Assembly (NCBI RefSeq): GCF_004363235.1
Contig: NZ_SNYW01000009.1
Span: 62,001-126,000, forward strand
Source: Dongia mobilis
GTDB lineage: Bacteria > Pseudomonadota > Alphaproteobacteria > Dongiales > Dongiaceae
Length of the DNA: 64,000 nt
Direction: 5' to 3'
This document shows positions 35,599 to 44,390 of the stretch, in pieces; position 1 is the first letter of the stretch; each line of letters begins with the position of its first letter. The position numbers were made by a program, and so were the translations under genes. The notes under the pieces are model-generated. The model saw nothing but the letters and a program-made list of their open reading frames with translations, was not told the origin of the DNA and did no database searches.

Positions 35599-36912
35599 AT
35601 GCGCGTTGCGATGATCGGTGTCGGGTATGTCGGGCTGGTATCGGGGGCCTGCTTCTCCGAATTCGGCCATGACGTGGTTTGCATCGATTCGGATGCCGCT
35701 CGCATCTCGGCGCTGGAACAGGGCGAAATTCCGATCTATGAGCCGGGGCTCGACGAACTGGTGGCGCGCAATCGTGCTGACGGCAGGCTGCGTTTCACGA
35801 CCGACCTAATGGATGCCCTGCAGGGAGCCGAAGCGGTCTTCATAGCGGTGGGTACGCCCAGCCGTCGCGGTGATGGCCATGCCGATCTCACCTATGTGTA
35901 CCAGGCCGCGGGCGAAATAGCGGCGGAGATCAGCGCCTATACGGTCGTTGTCACCAAGTCGACAGTGCCGGTCGGCACCGGGCGCGAAGTGGCCCGGATC
36001 ATCCGTTCCGCCCGACCAGGGGCGGATTTCGACGTTGCATCCAACCCGGAATTTCTGCGCGAAGGATCGGCGATCAGCGACTTCATGCGGCCCGACCGGA
36101 TCGTCATCGGTGCCGAAAGCGACCGAGCGCGGGAGGTGCTGCGCCGCCTCTATCGTCCGCTGTCGTTGCGCGACACGCCTATCCTCTTTGCCGATCTGGA
36201 GACGGCCGAACTCATCAAGTATGCCGCCAATGCGTTCCTTGCCCTCAAGATCTCCTATATCAACCAGATTGCCGATCTGTGCGAGAAGGTGGGAGCGGAT
36301 GTGCAGGATGTCGCCCGCGGCATCGGCCTCGACGGACGCATCGGGCCCAAGTTTCTGCATCCCGGTCCGGGTTATGGAGGCTCGTGCTTCCCCAAGGATA
36401 CTCAGGCGCTGATGCATACGGCACAGGCGGCCGGCGCGCCCCTGACCCTGGTCGAGGCGACCATCGCCTACAACGAGGCGCGCAAATCGGCGATGGCTGA
36501 TCGCGTACTCCAGCTTCTCGAGGGCGACGCGCACGGCCAGCGGGTCGCGGTACTCGGCCTGACCTTCAAGCCCAACACCGACGACATGCGCGAGGCACCC
36601 AGCCTGACTATCTTGCCGCGACTGCAGACGGCTGGTGTGGTGGTCTCGGCCCATGATCCCGTCGGTATGGGCGAGGCACGCCGACTGATGCCGGACATCC
36701 GCTATTGCGACGATGCCTATGAAGCCCTTGCTGGTGCCGATGCCCTGGTTCTGCTGACCGAATGGAATGCCTATCGCGGCATGGACCTGCAGCGCATGCG
36801 GGCATTGATGCGCCGGCCGGTGGTGATCGATCTGCGGAATGTCTATCGCTCGCGCGAGATGCGCAAGGCGGGCTTCATCTATCACAGCCTCGGCCGGCCG
36901 AAATGGCGCTAG
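35599..36912 (+). CDS. ugd: UDP-glucose 6-dehydrogenase
   Basis: A 437-residue NAD-dependent enzyme oxidising UDP-glucose to UDP-glucuronate, a precursor for acidic surface polysaccharides. The NAD motif GVGYVGLVSGAC is at the N-terminus, the catalytic cysteine is C263 in GPGYGGSCFPKDT, and the C-terminal UDP-binding domain has LTFKPNTDDMREAPS. Paired with galU. It ends 43 bases from the convergent ATP-grasp gene. Confidence 0.97.
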   Translation: MRVAMIGVGYVGLVSGACFSEFGHDVVCIDSDAARISALEQGEIPIYEPGLDELVARNRADGRLRFTTDLMDALQGAEAVFIAVGTPSRRGDGHADLTYVYQAAGEIAAEISAYTVVVTKSTVPVGTGREVARIIRSARPGADFDVASNPEFLREGSAISDFMRPDRIVIGAESDRAREVLRRLYRPLSLRDTPILFADLETAELIKYAANAFLALKISYINQIADLCEKVGADVQDVARGIGLDGRIGPKFLHPGPGYGGSCFPKDTQALMHTAQAAGAPLTLVEATIAYNEARKSAMADRVLQLLEGDAHGQRVAVLGLTFKPNTDDMREAPSLTILPRLQTAGVVVSAHDPVGMGEARRLMPDIRYCDDAYEALAGADALVLLTEWNAYRGMDLQRMRALMRRPVVIDLRNVYRSREMRKAGFIYHSLGRPKWR

Positions 36913-36955
36913 GCCCGGGGTTCAGCCTAACGAGTCCATCCGGGTCGGAAGCGCC

Positions 36956-38278
36956 CTAGCGCCGTCGCCAGTATTGCAGCGGTCCGAACCAGCGCATGTG
37001 CTTTGGCGGCCGCGTGGCACTGGCGCGCCTTGCGTGGAAGGCAAGTATCTGCCCAAGCCTCTGCTGGCCGACCGGGAGATCGTGGGTTCGCTGGACCATG
37101 TCGCAGCCGGACTGCACGTTGCCCTCGATCACAACCGGGCCGCGATCGGTGATGGCGACGTCGAAGCCCAGCATGATCCGATCCGGGAACAGAGCATGGG
37201 CCTTCTCGACCATGGCAATGGTCTCGCGCCAGCGGGGCAGGGTGCGCCCGCGGATCGGCGCCCGGGTCAGGGGATGAACGTCGTGCCAGGTGCAGGGCTT
37301 CTTGTGCCATGAATCCGAGGCAGGGCCGACGACGCCATTGATGATGTCGACCTTTGCGACGGCGCCGCCCTGGTGAAAGTTGTCGACACTGCCCCCGGCC
37401 TGCAATGACATCTTCAGGGTGGCGTTGGTTACCTCGAACGAATCGCTTTCGTTGCGGCAGGACGTGATCCGCACCGACGTGATGCCATCACCCAGTTCGC
37501 GCAGTTCCTGATGGTTCTCCAGGCATTCCTGGACCAGATAGCGGCCGCGCCTCGCCGCCAGGCCGGCGATGTGCTGAATGAGTTCGCCCTCGCTCAGGAT
37601 CTGGCCGCCGGGGCCGCGATAGCAGGACCCGTCGAAGATCCACTTTTCGCAGCCGCGGCCGCCCTTTCCCCGGGCCGGCTTGATGAAGATGTTGTCGCGC
37701 GGCAGGCTCGGCTGGTCATGACTCTCGGGCGTCACCGCGCCATGCTGGTCGAGGGAAACCAGGATGATCGGCGCATCCACGCCGCCGGCGCGGCAGATGC
37801 GCGAGAATTGCAGCTTATCCTTCAAGGCGCCCTTGGAACTGTTGCCGCCTGCCTGCTCCTTGGCATGGAAATGCATCAGGTTGTGCAGTCCGCCCTTCAG
37901 TTCGTATCGGAGGATGTAGTCGCTTGCCTGGGCGCGCCGTTCGTCACGGAACAACTCGAACACATAGTATTTGTCCGGCGGGATCGAATAGGCAAAGGCG
38001 AGCCAGATCTGCTCGGCCAGCTGCCGCAACAGGCCCTTGCCGGTCGTTCTTGCGACACTCGGTCCGATCTTGCGCGTGAACATGCAGGCCATGGTGACGA
38101 AGATCGCCGGCCAGAGCAGTGCAAGGAGTGCTACCAGGAGAACGTGCTGGATGCCCATGCTGCGCCACGCGAATTGGGCATAGGCGTGGTGAATTGCGGC
38201 ACCCGGAGTTGCCGGTGCCGGCGCCAGGACGGCAAGCAAGCGATAGGGGGAGCAATAGGGAAGGCGAGTATCGGCCAC
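36956..38278 (-). CDS. Sugar-transfer-associated ATP-grasp domain protein
   Basis: A 440-residue protein with one N-terminal hydrophobic helix (about residues 43-66) and an ATP-grasp domain (about 130-410). Signs are the phosphate-loop-like FIKPARGKGGRGCEKW, YLVQECLENH, and the late LGFDVAITDRGPVVIEGN that carries the metal-binding acidic/Asn residues. The domain type is linked to cell-surface polysaccharide loci, which agrees with galU and ugd next door. The GTG start at 38278 is weakly supported; ATG 38158 is an alternative. The specific ligation is unknown. The 239-base gap to the aldolase gene start is AT-rich and holds no gene. Confidence 0.8.
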   Translation of the reverse strand: MADTRLPYCSPYRLLAVLAPAPATPGAAIHHAYAQFAWRSMGIQHVLLVALLALLWPAIFVTMACMFTRKIGPSVARTTGKGLLRQLAEQIWLAFAYSIPPDKYYVFELFRDERRAQASDYILRYELKGGLHNLMHFHAKEQAGGNSSKGALKDKLQFSRICRAGGVDAPIILVSLDQHGAVTPESHDQPSLPRDNIFIKPARGKGGRGCEKWIFDGSCYRGPGGQILSEGELIQHIAGLAARRGRYLVQECLENHQELRELGDGITSVRITSCRNESDSFEVTNATLKMSLQAGGSVDNFHQGGAVAKVDIINGVVGPASDSWHKKPCTWHDVHPLTRAPIRGRTLPRWRETIAMVEKAHALFPDRIMLGFDVAITDRGPVVIEGNVQSGCDMVQRTHDLPVGQQRLGQILAFHARRASATRPPKHMRWFGPLQYWRRR

Positions 38279-38517
38279 TGAATGATCCGTTGTGTGGAAT
38301 TGTGCGCTGCAGCATTGGGTTCAGCTGCGGTAACTCCCTGAAAAATAGCCATTTGACAGACCGTCTCATATTATGAAAGTCTTTTCTGAAAGCTTTTTGT
38401 AAGCATAGTTGCAATTTTGTCACGTAACTGTCAGTCGGCCTTGCGGGGTGGAGTTCAGTCGGCTAGTTGGGTGCTGGGACGAAGGCATCAATTGAGCAAG
38501 CGAGTGGAGTATCGAGC

Positions 38518-39297
38518 GTGCCGACCGGCAATCCCCTGAAAAACAAGCTGCGAGCAGGCAAGACCTGCATCGGTTCCTGGCTGCTGACCACTTCTGCCGA
38601 CATGGCCGAGATCATGGCCTATGCCGGATTGGACTTCCTGCTGATCGATCATGAACACGGCCAGGGCGCAATCGATGATGCCGTAGGCCAGATGCGGGCG
38701 ATGAAGGGAACTGATTGCATCGGCGTCCTGCGCGTTCCCACCAACGATCGGATCTATATCAAGCGCGCCCTCGATGCCGGTGTCGCCGGCATCATGGTGC
38801 CCAATGTCGACAACGCCGAACAGGCGAGGGCGGTGGTCGATGCGTGCCGCTACGCGCCGGTGGGTCATCGCGGTGCCTTCGGAGGCATGCGCGCCATGCG
38901 TTATGGCCTTAATCCCGGATATTACGGCGAGGTGGATGACGATACGCTGATCGTCGTGCAGGTCGAAAACAGCAGGGCGATCGACAACATTCCGGAGATT
39001 GCCAACGTCCCGGGCATCGACGTGATTTTCATCGGTCCACGCGATCTGTCGGCCACCTTGGGCAAGCTGAACCAGTTCGGCGATCCGGTTGTGCGCGGCG
39101 AGATCGAGCGGGCTCAGGGCGCCATCCTTGCCAGTGGCAAGCTGCTGGGGAGTACCGCTGCGAGCGGCCAGGTCGCGCGTGACATGTCTGAAGCGGGATA
39201 TCGCTTCATAATCTCCGGCAGCGACGCGACTCTGCTGGGCACCGCGGCCAGCAATCTGGTCGCACAGGCCAGGGCAGGCCAGGGCGGCGATGCCTGA
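38518..39297 (+). CDS. HpcH/HpaI family class II aldolase
   Basis: A 259-residue metal-dependent aldolase of the TIM-barrel HpcH/HpaI family, which cleaves 2-keto-3-deoxy sugar acids or 4-hydroxy-2-ketoacids to pyruvate and an aldehyde. Present are GSWLLTTSADMAEIMAYAGLDF-like N-terminus, LLIDHEHGQG (with the base histidine), the arginine-region HRGAFGGMRAMRYG, and the metal-site glutamate and aspartate in QVEN and FIGPRDLSATLG. GTG 38518 with TGGAG upstream is the likely start. It overlaps the next gene by 8 bases. Confidence 0.9.
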   Translation: MPTGNPLKNKLRAGKTCIGSWLLTTSADMAEIMAYAGLDFLLIDHEHGQGAIDDAVGQMRAMKGTDCIGVLRVPTNDRIYIKRALDAGVAGIMVPNVDNAEQARAVVDACRYAPVGHRGAFGGMRAMRYGLNPGYYGEVDDDTLIVVQVENSRAIDNIPEIANVPGIDVIFIGPRDLSATLGKLNQFGDPVVRGEIERAQGAILASGKLLGSTAASGQVARDMSEAGYRFIISGSDATLLGTAASNLVAQARAGQGGDA

Positions 39298-39931
39298 TCT
39301 CCTCGCCTGGCCGGGTCTCACGGGAATCTGCCGGGCAATCGGTGCAGCGCTTGTCCTTTTCTTTCTTCTGGACTGTCTGCTGGTCTGGCATTTCTTCGAG
39401 ACCTTCAAGGAAAGCGACAATCTGGCGGAATCCGCCAACGGCCTAGCCATCGGAATCGGCCTGTTGCTGTCTTTGATGATCGCGCGCCATCATCCGGCAG
39501 AAAGCCTGCGACGGCGGTTCTGGTATCTGGCCGCCTTGCTGCTCCTGCTGGTCGCTTGCAACGAGATATTTGACCTGAGAGAACGGGCGAACCGGGCCTG
39601 GGCCGATGATGATTTCCTGGATCTTGTCGTCCTTCTGCTGACGCCTGGCGGCCTCTATCTGGCGTGCCGGATCGAATGCGCATCGGGGATCGCGGTCACC
39701 TCGATGCGTGTCGGCTTCGCATTTCAATGCCTGTCCGCCTTGATCGATCTCGGCGACGGTCCGCTATATACATGGACGATGTTCGGCGCCAACGCGATGA
39801 ACGTAGTGGCGGATATTTCGGAATTGATGTTCATCGAGACTTACGTCTTCGGACTCATCTGCCTTTTGCTTCATGCCATCACACGAGAGATTCCCGGAAC
39901 TGCCGGAACTGGGCGGGGTGTGTCGCAATGA
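39290..39931 (+). CDS. Uncharacterised integral membrane protein
   Basis: A 213-residue protein with about six hydrophobic segments (near residues 12-34, 48-64, 78-92, 112-126, 138-152 and 182-198) and short charged loops such as DLRERANRAWADDD. No family is recognised. Its ATG lies 8 bases inside the aldolase gene, and its stop overlaps the next start, so all three are co-translated. Confidence 0.8.
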   Translation: MPDLLAWPGLTGICRAIGAALVLFFLLDCLLVWHFFETFKESDNLAESANGLAIGIGLLLSLMIARHHPAESLRRRFWYLAALLLLLVACNEIFDLRERANRAWADDDFLDLVVLLLTPGGLYLACRIECASGIAVTSMRVGFAFQCLSALIDLGDGPLYTWTMFGANAMNVVADISELMFIETYVFGLICLLLHAITREIPGTAGTGRGVSQ

Positions 39932-40698
39932 CGACGTGCCGGCCAACTGGCAGATCTCGCGGATGGGGCAGATTGGTGCGGCAGGGACTGGTCTATTTCG
40001 CCGCCATTCCCGCCCTGCCAATGCTCGTTCTGCTGATGACCGGTCGCCTGGTATTTTTTGCCGTGATCGGCGTCATTGGCTCGCTGCGCGCATGGCTGCA
40101 GCCGCCGTCGGATGTTTCGGTTTCCGCTCCGACCCTGCCTTTCTGGCTGGCCTGGCTTGCCGCGCTGGCCACATTGGCCTGCGCCATTGGCGTCACTTTC
40201 ATCCTGCTGGGGGCAACCGAGAATTGGCCGGCACCGAAAATATGGTTGGCGCGCGGTTCCTGTTTGATTCTCGGCCTTCTGGCACTGCTGGGCGCCTATC
40301 GGCTGGCTTTAGCGGGCACCCGGTCACTGCAGATTGCACTCGCCCGGAACCTCGCCCTCCTGATCGCCTTTGAGCTTGAAAGGCTCCGCGCCGCGGCAGA
40401 CCAGCGGGTACGGCATGTTGCTGGCAATCCGACTCAATCCCCCGGCCCGGTGGAGCCGTTGCGGGTACCGGAATTTTTGGCGGATCGTGCGGAAGTCCGT
40501 TCCCTTCTTGGCGAACCGACGGAGCAGGCACTGACTGCCCTTCTGCACAGCCTGGAGGAATTCAACCGGGCGATCGTGTGCCGGCCGCCGACGGAACCCG
40601 GACCGGTAGGCGATATCCGGCGGCAGGCCGGCCTGCTTGGCGACCGGCTGACCGGCGCCCTGCGGATGCTGGATCCCTACCTGCGTGGTCCGGCATAG
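39928..40698 (+). CDS. Uncharacterised membrane protein with cytoplasmic helical tail
   Basis: A 256-residue protein. Three hydrophobic segments occupy about residues 20-50, 70-98 and 108-124, followed by a soluble, probably helical region of about 130 residues rich in Arg, Glu and Leu. ATG 39928 overlaps the previous stop (ATGA); the longer frame from 39664 lies inside the upstream gene. Family unknown. A link to the aldolase is suggested only by the coupling. Confidence 0.75.
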   Translation: MTTCRPTGRSRGWGRLVRQGLVYFAAIPALPMLVLLMTGRLVFFAVIGVIGSLRAWLQPPSDVSVSAPTLPFWLAWLAALATLACAIGVTFILLGATENWPAPKIWLARGSCLILGLLALLGAYRLALAGTRSLQIALARNLALLIAFELERLRAAADQRVRHVAGNPTQSPGPVEPLRVPEFLADRAEVRSLLGEPTEQALTALLHSLEEFNRAIVCRPPTEPGPVGDIRRQAGLLGDRLTGALRMLDPYLRGPA

Positions 40699-40812
40699 GC
40701 GCGGCAACGTTGCGTTGCCGCCAGTCCTCGATCCTGCTACCCATTTGCATATAAGGATGTCCGGATTTGCCGGCACCCGAGCGGCTGGACAATTCGATGC
40801 GGCAGGAAGTCG

Positions 40813-41832
40813 ATGGATGAGATCCTGAAGGGCCTGCGCGCCTCTGCCGAGGCGACAAGATTGCGTATCATCGGCCTGTGCGCGCATGCCGAACTCACCG
40901 TCAGCGATCTGGTCGAAATCCTCGGCCAGTCGCAACCGCGGATCTCGCGGCATCTGAAGCTTCTGGTCGAGGCGGGCGTACTGGTGCGGAATCAGGAGGG
41001 CCCCTGGGCCTGGTACCGTCTGCCTGAGGAGGGGGTGGGCGGCGAACTGGCGCGCCTCATCGTCGATCTGCTGCCGCCCGATGACCGCAAGCACGCCCAG
41101 GACCTGAAACGCCTCCAGGCGATCTCGGAGGGCTGGACGGCGCGGGTCGCCGATTTCTTTCGCCAGCATGCAGGTGACTGGGAACGGATCAGGTCATTGC
41201 ATGCCGACCAGAAGGCGGTCGATTCCGCCTTATTGGACGCGCTGCCGGGGGGACCGATCGAGAGCCTGCTTGATATCGGAACAGGTGCTGGCCATGTCCT
41301 GCTGCTGACCGGCGACCGGGCTCAGTCGGCGATCGGCGTCGACCGTTCGCGCGAGATGCTCAACGTGGCGCGGTCCAATTTGTTTCGTGCCGGCCTGCGC
41401 CATATCCAGGTACGCCAGGCCGACATGATGTCGCTGCCCTTCGCCGATGGCGGTTTCGCCGCCGTCACCATCAACATGGTATTGCATTTCGCCGATCGCC
41501 CGGATGCTGTCGTGGCCGAGGCTGCGCGCATGTTGGGGCCCGGTGGGCGCCTGGTGATCGTCGATTTCACGCCGCATCATCTCGAGGCGCTTCGCGAGGA
41601 GCAGGCGCATCGCTGGCTGGGATTCGACGACGACCAGATTAGATCCTGGTGTCGGGCGGCCGACCTCGCCTGGCTACCGCCCCGGCATCTCGCCGGCGGC
41701 AGCCTGACCGTGGCGCTGTGGTCGGCCGAACGGCCTGTCGCAGACGCCAGTGACGCCAAAGACTCCAGTGCCGTTCGTCTGCCCGGGAAGGTGCGTGCAC
41801 GCGGGCGATCGACGCGTCAGGCGAAGCCGTAG
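40813..41832 (+). CDS. ArsR-type helix-turn-helix/SAM-dependent methyltransferase fusion
   Basis: A 339-residue protein with a winged helix-turn-helix of ArsR type (residues 1-75, recognition helix region SQPRISRHLKLLVEAG) joined to a class I methyltransferase (about 130-310; motif I LLDIGTGAGHVL, acidic GVDRS, and LGPGGRLVIVDF). The metal-binding ELCxC motif of ArsR sensors is absent. Such fusions are common in alphaproteobacteria, often beside metF, and are thought to tie SAM status to expression; metF is not here. Its last 16 bases overlap the end of the convergent patatin gene. Confidence 0.88.
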   Translation: MDEILKGLRASAEATRLRIIGLCAHAELTVSDLVEILGQSQPRISRHLKLLVEAGVLVRNQEGPWAWYRLPEEGVGGELARLIVDLLPPDDRKHAQDLKRLQAISEGWTARVADFFRQHAGDWERIRSLHADQKAVDSALLDALPGGPIESLLDIGTGAGHVLLLTGDRAQSAIGVDRSREMLNVARSNLFRAGLRHIQVRQADMMSLPFADGGFAAVTINMVLHFADRPDAVVAEAARMLGPGGRLVIVDFTPHHLEALREEQAHRWLGFDDDQIRSWCRAADLAWLPPRHLAGGSLTVALWSAERPVADASDAKDSSAVRLPGKVRARGRSTRQAKP

Positions 41833-44216
41833 CGTGCGGTTATTTCCTGCCGCAAACGCGGGATCAGGGCTGGGTCCGCCTGCAGATGGGGTTCCTCGGC
41901 GTCCAGTATGGCAAGGAACAGGCGCCCGCGAATCTGGTGCGGATCGATTCTGGTGCTGAGATGCGGGCCGATCGCCGAGAGAATGACGTCGATGCACCGC
42001 TCGGCGGCATTCAGCCGCCCCCACAGAAAATCATGCTCGCGCCAGGCCCGGTTGAAGAAGGCGCCAAAGCTCATAAGCGAGGTGCCGCGCAAGGTGATGC
42101 CGCCTGATTGCAGTCCGGTCGCGTCATCCGGGCTGATCCGATCGACCAGCACCTCGTTGATCTCGTCCATCTCGGTCCATTGCAGGATCGGAAATGTGAT
42201 GAGATCGAAGAAGGCAAAGCCGATATAGGCGATGGCGACGGTCCGCCGCGCCGGCGGCGGCAGGAAGGCAAAGCCGACGACGGAGATGATCTCGTCGAGG
42301 CGGGTATCTATGTCGACGAGGCCAAGGGCTCGCTCGATGACGCGAAGATCGGGCGTTTCTATGTCGGAATCCGCCATGGCCGCCTCGACGATGCGCTTGG
42401 CCGCCGCAGCGGTGGCGCTGCCATGGCGCTCGATATGGCCGACCTGCGCAGTCTCCTCGATCGCCTCGTAGAGCGCTGCCTTGAGGGCGTCGACCCGACC
42501 TGACTCCAGGGCCGACAGAGCGCCTTCGTGGTCGCGATACAATTCGTTGAGGCGCCGGATGACAAAGCGCGTTCGCCGCAGCCGGAATGCCACGTCGAAA
42601 CCGCGCAGGAAGCGGATGCGGCGGCGCACGACATTGTCGATTTCCGCGTCTTCCACCTGGGCGCCCGGATCGGGCGGCGTCCCGGCCGCCAGCCACCGGT
42701 CGAGGGCGGTACCGATCTTTGCGCAAACAGTCCCGTCGGGCTCGCTCCCGGCAAGTCGGGCCAGGAGCGCGGCGAGTTGGTCGATCACGCTGCGGATCTT
42801 AAGCTTCTGATAGCTGAGATAGGCATAACCCGCACCGCGATGCGCGGCTTCGTTGGCCATCTTGCGATAGCGGGTGACATCGGCAATTGTCGGCGGATTG
42901 TCGGGATCAAGGTCGATGATGTCATCGACTAGTCGTTCCACCTCGGGGTCGGCGGCATCGAGAATTTCGGCCAGCCGTCGCGCATGCTTGTTCCAGGATT
43001 CGATCGCGCCGAGATCGTCGGCAATCGGCTCGTTGCGCGGAATCACGGCGAGCGAGGCGAGAATGGTGCGAAAAAAGCCCGGGGCACCGCGACCGGTACG
43101 CTGCTGCACGTCTGGCGTAGGGTTGGGGTCCACATAGATGATGCGCCGCACGATCTCGCGCGATGCCGGCCGGTCGCCGAGCGCGCGAATGACCGGCGAG
43201 AACGGCTTGTTCATCACGACGCTGCCGTCGATATAGTATCGGTTCTGTGCGGCCTGGGCGAGATCGCCGGTGATCCCCAGCTTTGCCGTCATGAATTCCT
43301 GGCGCGTGGGCCAATAGCGGTCGCGCTGGTCCAGCACGTCGTCCATCTCGGCGATCGTTGCCGGGCGGAAGGCTCCCGGGAATGACGACGTCGCGCGCGA
43401 AGCGAAAACCAGTCCCGGCACATGGTCCGGGCCGAACTCGCTCGTGATCTCGCCGGATAGGTTCCGGTGACAGCTGAAGGAGAGGATCCGGCGATGTTCG
43501 GTTTCCTCGACGACGGCCGGGTCGTGAAGCTCGATCCGCTGGCGATGACCACGGTAATCGGTGACGGTCACGAAGAGGTCCAGCCGGTGGCCCGGCGGCA
43601 GCAGGGTCCCATTGGGCCGGACCGCTTCCTCCATGGCGTCGCATGCGTCCAGCAGCCAGCCTGTGAAGCGGTCGCCGGAAAAGGGCGGCGTGAACCACCG
43701 GGCCTGGACAAAGCGACGAATCTTGGCGCGCGTCTCGGCATCGGCCACCAGTGGACCGAATCGCCTGATCAGCAATTGGTCCATCAGGGGGGCGAGCGGC
43801 GCCTTGAGGGCGCGGCTCAGCAGGCTGGCCGGTGCCGAGAGCTGCGTGACGTCGGCATTGCTGAGCCATAGGTCGCGGTGCGATTCAAGCGGCAGGTCAT
43901 GAGCGAGGGCGCGCGCTAGCATGACGCCGTTGATCCCCCCGGCCGAGGCCCCCGAGACCAGGTCGATGACGATCCTCAGGTCGACGTCGGGCGCCAGGGC
44001 CAGCAGCAGATCCTGATAGACGGCTGTCGAATCCGTGGCGGCGGTTGGGGCAGGGCGGTCCGACGCAGCCGCCCCATTGGCGGCGTGGCGTTCGGCATGG
44101 AACTGGCGCGAGGCACGGATCAGGTTCAGCAGTTCGCGGGTGACGCCGTGGATGTAGACGGCCAGCGAAACACCGCCATAGAGGACGACGGCCAGTCGAA
44201 TCTCGATCTGCTTCAT
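41817..44216 (-). CDS. Patatin-like phospholipase with DUF3376-type C-terminus
   Basis: A 799-residue lipid acyl hydrolase. The patatin core has the oxyanion loop YGGVSLAVY, the nucleophile S91 in G89-A-S-A-G93, and the dyad aspartate in YYIDGS. The long C-terminal half (from about 400) is of the DUF3376 kind, with a hydrophobic patch near TVAIAYIGFAFFDLITF. These long patatins are cytoplasmic or membrane-associated; substrate unknown. Start ATG 44216; divergent from the FGGY kinase with 174 bases between. Confidence 0.88.
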   Translation of the reverse strand: MKQIEIRLAVVLYGGVSLAVYIHGVTRELLNLIRASRQFHAERHAANGAAASDRPAPTAATDSTAVYQDLLLALAPDVDLRIVIDLVSGASAGGINGVMLARALAHDLPLESHRDLWLSNADVTQLSAPASLLSRALKAPLAPLMDQLLIRRFGPLVADAETRAKIRRFVQARWFTPPFSGDRFTGWLLDACDAMEEAVRPNGTLLPPGHRLDLFVTVTDYRGHRQRIELHDPAVVEETEHRRILSFSCHRNLSGEITSEFGPDHVPGLVFASRATSSFPGAFRPATIAEMDDVLDQRDRYWPTRQEFMTAKLGITGDLAQAAQNRYYIDGSVVMNKPFSPVIRALGDRPASREIVRRIIYVDPNPTPDVQQRTGRGAPGFFRTILASLAVIPRNEPIADDLGAIESWNKHARRLAEILDAADPEVERLVDDIIDLDPDNPPTIADVTRYRKMANEAAHRGAGYAYLSYQKLKIRSVIDQLAALLARLAGSEPDGTVCAKIGTALDRWLAAGTPPDPGAQVEDAEIDNVVRRRIRFLRGFDVAFRLRRTRFVIRRLNELYRDHEGALSALESGRVDALKAALYEAIEETAQVGHIERHGSATAAAAKRIVEAAMADSDIETPDLRVIERALGLVDIDTRLDEIISVVGFAFLPPPARRTVAIAYIGFAFFDLITFPILQWTEMDEINEVLVDRISPDDATGLQSGGITLRGTSLMSFGAFFNRAWREHDFLWGRLNAAERCIDVILSAIGPHLSTRIDPHQIRGRLFLAILDAEEPHLQADPALIPRLRQEITARYGFA

Positions 44217-44390
44217 CGCCAGCTTTCCCCGACTTGCCCCGGCCGCGGCGGCAACCGCGGCACCCCGATCCGACTCGTCTGCCGGAGGATCAGCATATCC
44301 GATGCTGTGCCACCTGCCGAGACATGCGCGTTCGCGCTGACGACGCCGTTCGTGGCTGCTACATTCTCAAGAAATTCCCTCGGGGGTGAC

